A stretch of DNA of 37,916 bases, from positions 1-37,916 of the forward strand of contig NZ_FXTL01000023.1 in assembly GCF_900182665.1 (NCBI RefSeq). Direction: 5' to 3'. Positions 1 to 7,709 of this stretch are shown one piece after another. Position numbers and translations under genes: made by a program. The notes below the pieces were generated by a model. That model ran no database searches, was not told the DNA's origin, and was given only the letters and a program-made list of their open reading frames with translations. The stretch's first letter is position 1. Each line of letters begins with the position of its first letter. The DNA comes from Propioniciclava tarda (GTDB lineage Bacteria; Actinomycetota; Actinomycetes; Propionibacteriales; Propionibacteriaceae).

Positions 1-95
1 CCCTCGGCTTCCGGAACCTCACCCACTACATCGCCAGATCACTACTCGAAACCGGCGGCTTCAGACCCCACCTACACCCTGGATTGTGAAGAGCC
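1..95 (+). mobile_element. Right end of an ISL3-type insertion sequence with transposase C-terminus
   Basis: Positions 3-89 on the plus strand read as the last 28 codons of a transposase, including GFRNLTHYIARSLLETGG, ending in TGA at 87-89. This resembles the C-terminus of ISL3-family transposases (recognised from memory). Read from the other strand, the bases just after the stop begin GGCTCTTC at about position 95. That is the typical outer end of ISL3 elements such as IS31831. The element therefore enters from outside the window and ends near 95-96. The 8-bp target duplication expected for this family cannot be checked because the left end is not visible. Confidence 0.7.
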
Positions 96-609
96 CTTTT
101 GCCACTCGTGTGCAACCAGTGGTCCTTCCGGAATTGCCAACCACTTGAGAGCCTTGCGGAGCGGATACTTCAACCGTTCCTGAGTCATCATCCACACTAA
201 TTGAAACGGTTTCCATCGTTCCAGAGACGGGCGCGGCATTCACTGATCGGATACCAGTTTCCTCTTCTTGTGGACCAAGAGACTTCTTAGCGAGCTCATT
301 CCATTGAGCTTGCATGGAATCGACGGCCCGAGTGGCATCAGAATCAGAAATGCCACGGAGAATGGTCACTGTGACGTCTTTTCCACCAACCCTAGTTCGG
401 TATGTTGACAGCGCGTCGTCTCCGCCATTTCGTCCAACTGTCTGAGAAGTCTCGCCCGCACGTCCAAGGGAAATCTTGTCTGGACCGACGAGTTCACGGA
501 CGTTGTATGAGCATCCGTTTGACAGGGGGTTCGCGGAAGCGGCTGGGCTCACAAAAGCGCTTGCTGCGAGCAATGCAGCCGAGAAGAAGATCAGGGGTGC
601 TTTTCTCAT
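61..609 (-). CDS. Secreted hypothetical protein with its 3' end replaced by IS sequence
   Basis: 182 residues. The N-terminus is a clear Sec signal peptide: MRKAP, a hydrophobic stretch (LIFFSAALLAASAFV), then small residues near an ASA cleavage site at about residue 26. The mature part has two cysteines (in NGCSYN and TGCTRV), which could form a disulfide once exported. I do not recognise the family. The base composition is clearly lower in GC than the rest of the window, and the GCGTCC word common elsewhere is missing, which suggests acquired DNA. The last 10 or so codons (GLFTIQGVGGV, then stop) lie inside the ISL3 terminal repeat, so the original C-terminus was probably cut off by the insertion. 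No strong ribosome binding site precedes the ATG at 609. Confidence 0.6.
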   Translation of the reverse strand: MRKAPLIFFSAALLAASAFVSPAASANPLSNGCSYNVRELVGPDKISLGRAGETSQTVGRNGGDDALSTYRTRVGGKDVTVTILRGISDSDATRAVDSMQAQWNELAKKSLGPQEEETGIRSVNAAPVSGTMETVSISVDDDSGTVEVSAPQGSQVVGNSGRTTGCTRVAKGLFTIQGVGGV

Positions 610-1091
610 AGCTAAGGATGGGAGTACGCAGGCTCATGCGTCAAGAGGCATTTTTCCCGGAAACACCGGGTGCAGACAGAGGGGTGACTCGCACCTCAGG
701 ACCCAGGAGGGGCCACTCGCAAGCAGGGAGGGCCCAGGTCGTCGGCGCGCCTACTCAGAGTCACGTGACGGTGCCGCGAAGATCGACTTCGAACAACTTC
801 AGAGACGGTGAGAGGGCCCCCAGCTACCAACTGGAGACCCTCTCGGAAGACTCAGAACGAAAAGCGCTCTTTCAGCTTCCCGCTACCGGACCCAACTTGG
901 GACCGCGACAAACAGGTTACCCAGGGTAGATCAAAGGCCAGCGAACCGACACCCCGACACAGTGGCATCATTGTGATCCTCGACGACATCCGCGGACGCG
1001 CCCTGGCGAGTCCCGACGCCTTCGGCACCGAGTCCGCGGCTCTCTAGTAGCAACTCATGCAGCACCACAGCCAGCCCGACGGCCCGACGGC
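610..1091. other. Gene-poor stretch with a hairpin and an orphan coding-like tail
   Basis: No convincing complete gene is visible. At 810-844 there is a hairpin: GAGAGGG pairs with CCCTCTC, with an inner CCAG/CTGG pairing, but no T-run follows. From about 966 to 1047 the plus strand carries a coding-like tail (IVILDDIRGRALASPD, ending at TAG) with no plausible start. It may be the remains of an unidentified gene. The first GGACGC word of the window appears here, at about 993, roughly where host-like composition begins. Confidence 0.4.
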
Positions 1092-2109
1092 CCGGAGGTC
1101 GTCACCACCTCCGCGCCCGTCATCACCGTGGACGGGCTGCTGTTCAAGAACAGCTCGCGCGGCGGCGTCCTGCTGCCGTACGAGGACTGGCGCTTGGACG
1201 CCGACGCGCGCGCCGCGGACCTCGCGTCCCGGCTGCCGATCGAGGCTCTGGCCGGGCTGATGCTCTACAGCCGGCACCAAAGCGTGCCCGCCCCCGAGGG
1301 CGGCCCGTTCGCGGGCACCTATGCCGGACGCCCCTTCTCGGACGCCGCCATCGCGCCGCACGCCCTATCGGACCAGCAGCGCACCATGCTCGCGGACGAC
1401 CAGATCAGGCACGTGCTATTGATGCAGGCGACGGACGCCGCCACTGCGGCCCGCTGGAACAACGAGCTGTAGGCCCTGGCGGAGGAGCTGCCGTTCGGCG
1501 TCCCGGTGAACACGTCGTCGGATCCGCGCAACGGCGCCGCCGAGACGACTGCTGAGTTCAAGTCGACCAGCCTGGCGATCTCGCGCTGGCCCGAGGGGCT
1601 CGGCATGGCCGCACTCTTCGACCCGGACGCCTGCCGCACGTACGCCTCGATCATCTCGCGCGAGTACCGTGCGCTCGGCATCACCACCGCGCTCGGGCCC
1701 CAGGCCGATCTGGGCACCGACCCGCGCTGGCTGCGCCTCGAGGACCAGGACGGTGACGGCAGCGAACTCGGGTGACGCCGACCTGGTCCGCGCTGCGCGC
1801 GAGGCGATGGGCGAGCGTCCCGTGATCGTCGTGCTGCGGCTGCATCACCCGCCGGTGCTGACCGAGATCGAGCCCTACGCGGACGCGATCCTGGTCGACC
1901 TGGGCGTCTCGTCCCGGTCCGTCTGGGACGTGATCGCTGGGTCGTACGAGCCGTCCGGGTTGCTGCCGCTGCCGCTGCCGGCGTCCATGGAAACCGTGGA
2001 GGCCCACTGCGAGGATCTGGGCTTTGACTACGCGGTTTACACGGATGCGGCGGGCAACAGCTACGACTTCGGGTACGGGGCTCAACTGGTCCGGACGCAT
2101 CAGCGATGA
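1092..2109 (+). pseudogene. Decayed GH3 family beta-glucosidase
   Basis: Three pieces read in order as a glycoside hydrolase family 3 protein. Piece one contains VDGLLFKN, PYEDWRLDADARAADLASRL and QIRH, and stops at a TAG at 1470-1472, inside WNNEL-stop-ALAEEL; a CAG-to-TAG change is the simplest explanation. Piece two continues in the same frame with PVNTSSDPRNGA, WPEGLGMAALFDPD and YRALGITTALGPQADLGTDP, matching the GH3 N-terminal barrel, and stops at about 1775. Piece three, in another frame (about 1775-2109), has the end of the GH3 C-terminal domain (LVDLGVSSRSVWDVIAG, SYEPSGLLPLPLP). The middle of the enzyme, including the expected nucleophile region, is missing. It carries a nonsense codon, a large deletion and a frameshift, so it should be non-functional. 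Confidence 0.75.
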
Positions 2110-2140
2110 CCGGACGCGCCGCTACGCGCGGATCTGAGCC

Positions 2141-2200
2141 CTTCGACAAGCTCAGCGAACGAGAGCCCAGAGCCGTCGCAGTTGGCTGAGCTTGTCGAAG
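2141..2200. repeat. REP-like perfect inverted repeat, possible bidirectional terminator
   Basis: The arms are CTTCGACAAGCTCAGC at 2141-2156 and its exact reverse complement at 2185-2200, a 16-bp perfect stem around a 28-base loop. It lies between the 3' end of the eut operon (minus strand, ending 2204) and the 3' end of the GH3 pseudogene (plus strand, ending 2109), where a terminator would be expected. No T-run follows on either side, so termination is inferred. The same core word occurs twice in tandem inside tadA at 14138-14185, so this is a mobile or dispersed repeat family and not a one-off hairpin. Confidence 0.75.
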
Positions 2201-2203
2201 CCC

Positions 2204-3427
2204 CTACACCGCCTGCAACGCCGTGATCGCGACGGTGTTGATGATGTCCGGGACCGTAGCCCCTCGCGAGAGGTCGTTGATGGGCTTGTTCAGCCCCTGC
2301 AAGACCGGCCCGATCGCGAGCGCACCGGCCGTCCGCTGGACAGCCTTGTACGCGATGTTGCCGGCGTCCAGCGACGGGAAGATCAGCACCGTCGCCCGCC
2401 CGGCGACCGCCGAGTTCGGCGCCTTCGTCCGGGCCACCTCGGGAACGATCGCGGCGTCCAATTGCATGGGTCCGTCAATCGCCAACGAGGGGTCCAGCGC
2501 CTGAGCCAGCTTCGTCCCCTCGACGACCCGGTCCACGTCCGGCCCGGATCCCGACGTGCCCGTCGAGTACGACAGCAGCGCCACTCGCGGCTCGATGCCG
2601 AACTGCTTGGCCGTCCGCGCCGAGGTCACCGCGATCTGCGCGAGTTGCTCCGGCGTCGGGTTCGGGTTCACCGCGCAGTCACCGAAGGCCAGCACCTTGT
2701 CGGGCAGGCACATGAAGAACACCGACGACACCACTGAGACGCCGGGCGCGGTTTTGATGATCTCGAACGCCGGGCGGATCGTGTGCGCCGTGGTGTGCAC
2801 CGCCCCCGACACCATGCCGTCGGCCAGCCCATCGGCGACCATCATCGTGCCGAAGTACGACACGTCCGCCATGCGCTCGAACGCCTGCTCCGGCGTCACG
2901 CCCTTGGCCTTGCGCAGCTCCGCGTACTCATCGGCGAACCGCCTCCGCAAGGCATCCGTCTCGGGGTCGATAACGGTCGCCGCACTCACGTCCAACCCGA
3001 ACTCGGACGCCGTCGCCGCCACCTCGGCGGCGTTCCCCAGCAGCGTCAGCCGGACGATTCCCCTCGCCAGCAGGTGCGCAGCGGCCTTCAGCACCCGCGG
3101 CTCGGTGCCTTCGGGCAGCACCACGTGCCGGTTGGCTCGCTTCGCGGACGCCAGCACCTCGTGCTCGAACTCGTGGATCGCCGCCTCCGTGCAGACCAGC
3201 GGCACGTCCGGCACGCGGGAGTTCCACAGCGCGATCACGTCGTCCGGCAGCGAACCCGTCACGACGACCGCCCGCGGCAGCGGACGCCCCAGCTCCCGCG
3301 CGAAGACCAGCCCGAGCACGACGTCCACCCGCTCGGGCGCGACCACCAACGACAAGGCAGGATCCAGGGCGTCCAGGATCGCGGCGACCCCACCGGACGC
3401 CGCCGTGACCTGGACCGAGTTCGTCAT
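2204..3427 (-). CDS. pta: Phosphate acetyltransferase of the eut operon
   Basis: 407 residues. Phosphotransacetylase converts acetyl-CoA and phosphate to acetyl-phosphate and CoA, recycling CoA inside the microcompartment. Residues from about 95 to the end match the PTA/PTB catalytic domain: ASAKRANRHVVLPEGTEPRV, GMVSGAVHTTAHTIRPAF, FFMCLPDKVLAFGDCAVNPN, SYSTGTSGSGPDVDRV, GPMQLDAA and IFPSLDAGNIAYKAVQR. The first 90 or so residues look like a shortened DRTGG-like region (AVVVTGSLPDDV). It is far shorter than housekeeping Pta (about 700 residues) and somewhat longer than enterobacterial EutD. It is the last gene of the operon, 2 bp after the 99-residue protein. The microcompartment PduL-type enzyme is not used here. 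ATG at 3427 follows that stop closely. Confidence 0.92.
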   Translation of the reverse strand: MTNSVQVTAASGGVAAILDALDPALSLVVAPERVDVVLGLVFARELGRPLPRAVVVTGSLPDDVIALWNSRVPDVPLVCTEAAIHEFEHEVLASAKRANRHVVLPEGTEPRVLKAAAHLLARGIVRLTLLGNAAEVAATASEFGLDVSAATVIDPETDALRRRFADEYAELRKAKGVTPEQAFERMADVSYFGTMMVADGLADGMVSGAVHTTAHTIRPAFEIIKTAPGVSVVSSVFFMCLPDKVLAFGDCAVNPNPTPEQLAQIAVTSARTAKQFGIEPRVALLSYSTGTSGSGPDVDRVVEGTKLAQALDPSLAIDGPMQLDAAIVPEVARTKAPNSAVAGRATVLIFPSLDAGNIAYKAVQRTAGALAIGPVLQGLNKPINDLSRGATVPDIINTVAITALQAV

Positions 3428-3429
3428 GG

Positions 3430-3729
3430 CTACAGCGACGCCAGGACCTTGGCGATCACGGCGTCCAAGCCCTCGGGCGCGTGCCCGAGTTGGGCGATGA
3501 CCGCCGACCGCACCCGCCGGGCCAGGTCCGAGTTGGACGCCGCCGGCGCCACCCCGACCGGACGCGGGGCCGCGAGCGCGGCGTCCGAGAAGACCAAGGA
3601 GAAGCCCTTGTCGCGGGCGAATTCCTTGGCCGAGTCGGTGACGATCGCCCCCGCGGGCACCTGGTGCGAGCCGAGGCCCTGGGCGACGAAGCCCTGGACG
3701 GTCTCTTTGGTGATGACGACGCGGCCCAT
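3430..3729 (-). CDS. 99-residue EutQ-N-terminus-like microcompartment protein
   Basis: 99 residues, unnamed. Residues 1-45 (MGRVVITKETV, then PAGAIVTDSAKEFARDKGFSL) align with the start of EutQ in the same operon (MGRTIITTADV, then PDNAIVTAAAAELAADHGVAL). In both, an Ala/Pro-rich linker follows (here APRPVGVAPAASNSD) and then an amphipathic helix (LARRVRSAVIAQLG). The cupin domain of EutQ is absent. A second helix (GLDAVIAKVLASL) ends the protein. The linker-helix pattern is that of microcompartment encapsulation peptides. It may be an adaptor or scaffold inside the lumen; this is inference. It sits 2 bp from each neighbour. The start at 3729 is fixed by the stop of the upstream shell gene at 3732. 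Confidence 0.8.
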   Translation of the reverse strand: MGRVVITKETVQGFVAQGLGSHQVPAGAIVTDSAKEFARDKGFSLVFSDAALAAPRPVGVAPAASNSDLARRVRSAVIAQLGHAPEGLDAVIAKVLASL

Positions 3730-3731
3730 GG

Positions 3732-4358
3732 CTACTGGCCCGTGATCGCTTCGATGGCGCCGACGGCCGCGTTGCGGGCGGCCAGGATGTCGGACTCCCC
3801 GCCGGACATCCACAGCCGTCCGAACACGCCGACCGACGACAGGTGGTTCAGGAACACCGGGGACGCCTTCTCGGCCTCGTTCGCGGCGAGTGTGATGTAG
3901 GCGGCCGGCTCGACCTCGAGCACCATCAAGGTCTGGCCGGCCACGAGCATCGTCCCGCGATTGAAACGATTGAGCAACTGGGCCTGGTACGGGTTCACGT
4001 TGGTGATGATCTGTTCGGACGCCAGCTTCGGGCGCAGCCGCGACGTCATCGGAAGACCCAGCTCTTCCAACACGACGTCGCCGGCCCGCAGCACGTCGGC
4101 CTGCGAGAGCGAGTGCACCTCGAACATGCCGTACTGACGCTCGACGATCTGCGCCCCCGGACGAACGTCCGTGGCCTTCACCACCTTGTCGACCACCTTG
4201 AACACCCAGTTGCCGGGCGCCATCTCGACGTACAGCGACGCCATGCCCTCGACGGGCGGATCGCCCTGGGAGATCGTGCCCATGAAGGCCGCGAACTGCG
4301 GCTGCATGCGGTCCAGGTGGCAGAAGGTGCGCAGCTGGAAGTTGGCGGGATCGGTCAT
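3732..4358 (-). CDS. Tandem-BMC-domain shell protein
   Basis: 208 residues. Two microcompartment (BMC) repeats are visible. The first runs from about residue 40 to 105 (MASLYVEMAPGNWVFKVVDK, KATDVRPGAQIVERQYG, EVHSLSQADVLRAGDVVLEE). The second runs from about 110 to 205 (LASEQIITNVNPYQAQLLNR, VLEVEPAAYITLAANEAEKA, SSVGVFGRLWMSGGESDILA, NAAVGAIEAI). A trimeric BMC-T shell tile is the likely product, forming pseudo-hexamers that may gate larger metabolites. It differs from EutL, which is also encoded in this operon, so the shell has two distinct trimer-type proteins. ATG at 4358 overlaps the eutJ stop by 4 bp (ATGA), which implies translational coupling. I recognise the general family but not an exact named member. 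Confidence 0.75.
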   Translation of the reverse strand: MTDPANFQLRTFCHLDRMQPQFAAFMGTISQGDPPVEGMASLYVEMAPGNWVFKVVDKVVKATDVRPGAQIVERQYGMFEVHSLSQADVLRAGDVVLEELGLPMTSRLRPKLASEQIITNVNPYQAQLLNRFNRGTMLVAGQTLMVLEVEPAAYITLAANEAEKASPVFLNHLSSVGVFGRLWMSGGESDILAARNAAVGAIEAITGQ

Positions 4359-5188
4359 CGGAAGGCTCCCTCGGTGAGGACGTCGGCAAACGAGGCCACG
4401 CCCAGCGGCGTGACCAACATGGGTTCGGGGGCGACCTCGCAGGGCACCCCGGTGATGCGGGTCATGACGGGCGCGATGCCCGCGAAGGCGGCGGTGCCGC
4501 CGACCAGATACAGGTGTTCGACGCGGTGCCCGGCGATGCCGGTGCGGACGATCGTCGACACCTTTTCGAGCGTGGGCGTCACGATCGGCAGCAGCCGCGC
4601 GTGGTTGGCCGGGTCGCACTTGAGCTTCTCGGCCTCTTCGAACGACACCCCGAGCGCCCCGGCGATGACCAGTGACAGATGCGTCCCGCCGCTGGGCTCG
4701 TCGTGGGTCGCGACGACCTGCCCGTCGCGCAGGATCGCCACCCCGGTCGTGCCGCCGCCGATGTCGACCACGGCCCCGTCGCGCACCCCGAGCACCGCGT
4801 TGGCGGCCGTCGGCTCGTCCACGACGGCGGTGCAGGCGATGCCAGCCCCCTCCAGCACGTAGCCGTGGGCCCGATGATCGGACGCCGACACGCTCGGCGG
4901 GATCGTCACGGCCCCGGCCGTGAGCCGACGTCCGGTGCGGCGCTCCACGGCGTCCTTCAGCTCGGTGACGACGCGCGTCGCCCCGGCGAAGTCCCAGACG
5001 ATGCCGTCGCGGACGACGTCGGCGAACACTGACGCCCCGGCCAACGGAACGCCGTCGGCGTCCGTCACCATGACGACCGTGTAGGCGGTGCCGAGGTCGA
5101 CCCCGACACGGATGCCCACGTCCCGCTCGATCGGCCGTTTGCCCTTCAATCGGGCCGCGGCTAGGCGCATCGTTTTGTCGACCTTCAC
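4355..5188 (-). CDS. eutJ: EutJ, Hsp70-like protein
   Basis: 277 residues. EutJ has an Hsp70/actin-like ATPase fold and is thought to help assemble or maintain ethanolamine-pathway proteins; its exact role is unsettled. Phosphate loop 1 is seen at about residues 28-36 (VGVDLGTAY), phosphate loop 2 as AVVDIGGGTTGVAIL, and the adenosine motif as LYLVGGTAAFAGI. CTAVVDEPTAANAVLGV is typical of EutJ. The length matches the family (about 280). The GTG start at 5188 overlaps the eutQ stop (GTGA), and the gene ends in a 4-bp overlap with the shell gene downstream, so three genes are translationally linked. An internal Met (MRLAAARL) is an alternative start. Confidence 0.92.
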   Translation of the reverse strand: MKVDKTMRLAAARLKGKRPIERDVGIRVGVDLGTAYTVVMVTDADGVPLAGASVFADVVRDGIVWDFAGATRVVTELKDAVERRTGRRLTAGAVTIPPSVSASDHRAHGYVLEGAGIACTAVVDEPTAANAVLGVRDGAVVDIGGGTTGVAILRDGQVVATHDEPSGGTHLSLVIAGALGVSFEEAEKLKCDPANHARLLPIVTPTLEKVSTIVRTGIAGHRVEHLYLVGGTAAFAGIAPVMTRITGVPCEVAPEPMLVTPLGVASFADVLTEGAFR

Positions 5189-5787
5189 TGCGACTCCCAG
5201 TCGGCCGGGTACGTCACGTAGACGAACTTGGCCCAGGTCGGCGTCGAGAAGGTGATCGTGGAGCCCTTCGGCACGTACAGCACGTCGCCCGGACGCCCCA
5301 CGCGGACGCCGTCCGGCGTCCCGATGTGCAGCTCGCCCTCGAGCACGATCTGCACCTCGTCGTAGTTGAGCGTCCACGGGAAGGATCCCGCGGTCAGCGT
5401 CATGTAGCCGGCCGCCATCGGCGCCCCGTCGGCCCCGGTCACGACGTCCGCGGTGCGCACGTCCATGCCCGGCGGCGGACCGGGGTAACCGAACTTCTCC
5501 AAGGTCACGTCGCGCTGCGCTACGGCCTTCACCCCGCGCCGCCCCGGCGGCGCACCACCCTGCCCGGCCAGCAGGGCCGTCACGATCGCCCGGACCTGGT
5601 CCGCCAGCTGACCGGACGCCGCCGGCGCGGACGCCCCCGTGGTGCCGTTTCCGCGCAGCAGAGCCACGCCATGGTCGGCAGCGAGCTCTGCAGCCGCGGC
5701 CGTGACGATGGCGTTGTCGGGGAAGCTCAACTGCCCTCCCCGACCGGCTGCGCGCACGTCAGCCGTCGTGATGATGGTCCGACCCAT
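5185..5787 (-). CDS. eutQ: EutQ, cupin-fold protein (acetate kinase-like)
   Basis: 200 residues. The C-terminal part (about 95-200) is the EutQ cupin: EKFGYPGPPPGMDV, GYMTLTAGSFPWTLNYDEVQ, IVLEGELHIGTPDGVRVGRP and GDVLYVPKGSTITF. EutQ of enteric bacteria has been reported to have acetate kinase activity, which would convert the acetyl-phosphate made by Pta into acetate and ATP. The N-terminus (about 1-45) shares its layout with the 99-residue protein at 3430-3729. Between the two parts lies a helix (QLADQVRAIVTALLAG) that looks like an internal encapsulation or docking segment. The gene lies 11 bp after eutM and overlaps eutJ by 4 bp. ATG at 5787. Confidence 0.92.
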   Translation of the reverse strand: MGRTIITTADVRAAGRGGQLSFPDNAIVTAAAAELAADHGVALLRGNGTTGASAPAASGQLADQVRAIVTALLAGQGGAPPGRRGVKAVAQRDVTLEKFGYPGPPPGMDVRTADVVTGADGAPMAAGYMTLTAGSFPWTLNYDEVQIVLEGELHIGTPDGVRVGRPGDVLYVPKGSTITFSTPTWAKFVYVTYPADWESQ

Positions 5788-5798
5788 GGGCTAAACGA

Positions 5799-6089
5799 TC
5801 AGGCCTGCGCCTTGGGCAGGATGGCCTCGACGTCGCCGTGGGGACGCGGGATCACGTGCACCGACACCAGCTCACCGACGCGGGCAGCGGCGGCGGCACC
5901 GGCGTCCGTCGCTGCCTTGACGGCACCGACGTCGCCGCGGACCATGACGGTCACGTACGCCGAGCCGATCTGCTCCTTGCCGATGAGCTTGACGTTCGCG
6001 GCCTTGACCATCGCGTCGGCGGCCTCGATGGCCCCGATCAGGCCCCGGGTCTCGACCATGCCGAGGGCGATCATCTGGACGTCTGCCAT
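5799..6089 (-). CDS. eutM: EutM/PduA-type BMC-H shell protein
   Basis: 96 residues, a single BMC domain: [56 protein letters not shown] and [17 protein letters not shown]. It forms hexameric tiles that make the facets of the shell. It is the only BMC-H gene in the window. An AAAGGAG ribosome binding site about 9 bp upstream of ATG 6089 supports this start. However, the same frame is open without a stop back to another ATG at 6206, which would add 39 residues rich in Arg, Pro and Thr (135 residues in all). The unusual 124-bp gap upstream might therefore be partly translated or hold an internal control site. Confidence 0.95.
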   Translation of the reverse strand: MADVQMIALGMVETRGLIGAIEAADAMVKAANVKLIGKEQIGSAYVTVMVRGDVGAVKAATDAGAAAAARVGELVSVHVIPRPHGDVEAILPKAQA

Positions 6090-6213
6090 GGGAGTACTCC
6101 TTTGGTTACTTACTGCTGGGCTTGCTGGGTATTCAGTTGTGGGAACGGGGGCGACCGCGGTCGCGGTCTCGGTTGGACGCCGTCGGCGCTGCTTGGTCTC
6201 GATCATGGGCTAC

Positions 6214-7701
6214 TCACCGGCCCATCTCTTTCAGGACGAGGTGGACGACGCGCTCGATCATCTCGGCATCGCTGGAGCGCTGCGGCAGGTGCCCCGGAGC
6301 GGAGAAGGCGGACGCCGCGGACGGCCCGCCCTTCCAGGCTTGGGCGACCGCCGGGGCGTCGTGCAGGTGGTACGCGATGCGCTTGATGTTCAGGACGTGC
6401 TCGACGGAGACGTTGTCGGAGATCACCGCGCCGCCCATGCCGCCGGGGGCCAGCGTCATCGACGGCTTGATGCCGGTCGTCGCGCCGACGCCGCCGAGGC
6501 TGCCCCACGTGTTGACGAGGATCCGGAAGGCGGGCTTCTGGATGCCGAAGGCCAAGATGGCCTCCTCGTCACGCGAATGGATCACGACCGAGTGCCCGTC
6601 GCCGCCGAACTTGAGCAGCTCGACCGCCTTCTCGCAGCCCGCGTGCCAGCCGTCGGCGACCATGAAGCCGAGCACCGGGGTCAGCTTCTCCCGCGAGAGG
6701 GGGAACTTGGGCCCCACGCCGGCGAGATCCGCGACCAGGATGCGGGCCGAATCCGGCACCGAGATGCCCGCCAGCTTGCCGACCTGCTGCGGCGTCCGTC
6801 CGGCGTACGAGCCGTTCAGCATGCCGTTCGGACGGAACATCTGCGAGCCGAGCTTGTCGGCCTCCTCGGGCGTCAGCCAATGCGCGCCCATCGCCTTCAT
6901 CGCGCTGCGCAGCTGGTCGGCGATGGGGGCGTCCGCGATGACGCACTGCTCGGTGGCGCAGATCGTGGAGCAGTCGAACGACTTGGACTCGACGATCATC
7001 CGGGCCGCAGTCGCGATGTCGGCCGTTCGGTCGACGTAGGCGGGCACGTTGCCCGGGCCGACGCCGATGGCGGGCTTGCCGACGCTGTGCGCCGCAGTGA
7101 CCATGCCCGGACCACCCGTGGCCAGGATCAGCGACGTCGCGTGGTGGTTCATCAGCTCGTTGGTGCCCGCGATGGACAGCTCGTCCATGCAGCTGACCAG
7201 GCCCTTCGGCATGCCCGCAGCCTCGCCGGCGGCGGCCATGACGCGGACGGCCTCGTTCGTGCACGTGTTGGCGCTCGGGTGCGGCGCCACGATGACCGCG
7301 TTGCGCGCCTTCACCCCGATCAGGATCTTGAAGATCGCCGTCGAGGTCGGGTTCGTCGACGGCGAGAGCGCCACGATGACGCCGACCGGTGCGCCGATCT
7401 CGACGACCTTCTTGGCCTCGTCCCGACGCAGGACGCCGCAGGTCGGGGTGTCCTTGATCGACTCCCACACCCCCGCCGCCGCAAACTCGTTCTTGAGCTT
7501 CTTGTGATTCGGGTAGCCGAAGCCGGTCTCGTCGTGGGCCAGCTGCCCGAGGCGTCCGGCTTCGCGCATGGCGGCGTCCACCATCGCCTTACAGATGCGG
7601 TCAACCGCCGCCTGTTCGGTGAACTGGAACGAGCGCATGGCCTCGCGCGCGGCCGTCGCGAGGTCGCGCGCCTGCTGGATCGAGCGGAGATCAGAGTCCA
7701 T
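6214..7701 (-). CDS. eutE: Acylating acetaldehyde dehydrogenase (EutE role)
   Basis: 495 residues. It oxidises acetaldehyde to acetyl-CoA with NAD and CoA. The catalytic cysteine is most likely Cys248 in SFDCSTICATEQCVI; the ICATEQ context resembles the aldehyde domain of AdhE more than the PCIAEK context of enteric EutE. The NAD-binding region shows ATGGPGMVTAAHSVGKPAIG and VGPGNVPAYVD. After the catalytic domain there is a Ser/Ala/Gly/Pro linker (GGPSAASAFSAPGHLP) and a terminal amphipathic helix (AEMIERVVHLVLKEMGR), the layout of a C-terminal encapsulation peptide. ATG at 7701 has GGAGG upstream. It lies 8 bp after eutL. Confidence 0.93.
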   Translation of the reverse strand: MDSDLRSIQQARDLATAAREAMRSFQFTEQAAVDRICKAMVDAAMREAGRLGQLAHDETGFGYPNHKKLKNEFAAAGVWESIKDTPTCGVLRRDEAKKVVEIGAPVGVIVALSPSTNPTSTAIFKILIGVKARNAVIVAPHPSANTCTNEAVRVMAAAGEAAGMPKGLVSCMDELSIAGTNELMNHHATSLILATGGPGMVTAAHSVGKPAIGVGPGNVPAYVDRTADIATAARMIVESKSFDCSTICATEQCVIADAPIADQLRSAMKAMGAHWLTPEEADKLGSQMFRPNGMLNGSYAGRTPQQVGKLAGISVPDSARILVADLAGVGPKFPLSREKLTPVLGFMVADGWHAGCEKAVELLKFGGDGHSVVIHSRDEEAILAFGIQKPAFRILVNTWGSLGGVGATTGIKPSMTLAPGGMGGAVISDNVSVEHVLNIKRIAYHLHDAPAVAQAWKGGPSAASAFSAPGHLPQRSSDAEMIERVVHLVLKEMGR

Positions 7702-7709
7702 GACGCCTC

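Noticed and set aside
810-844. A GAGAGGG/CCCTCTC hairpin considered as a further copy of the dispersed palindrome or as a terminator.
   Set aside because: It lacks the AACCCGG/CCGGGTT blocks of the family and has no T-run.
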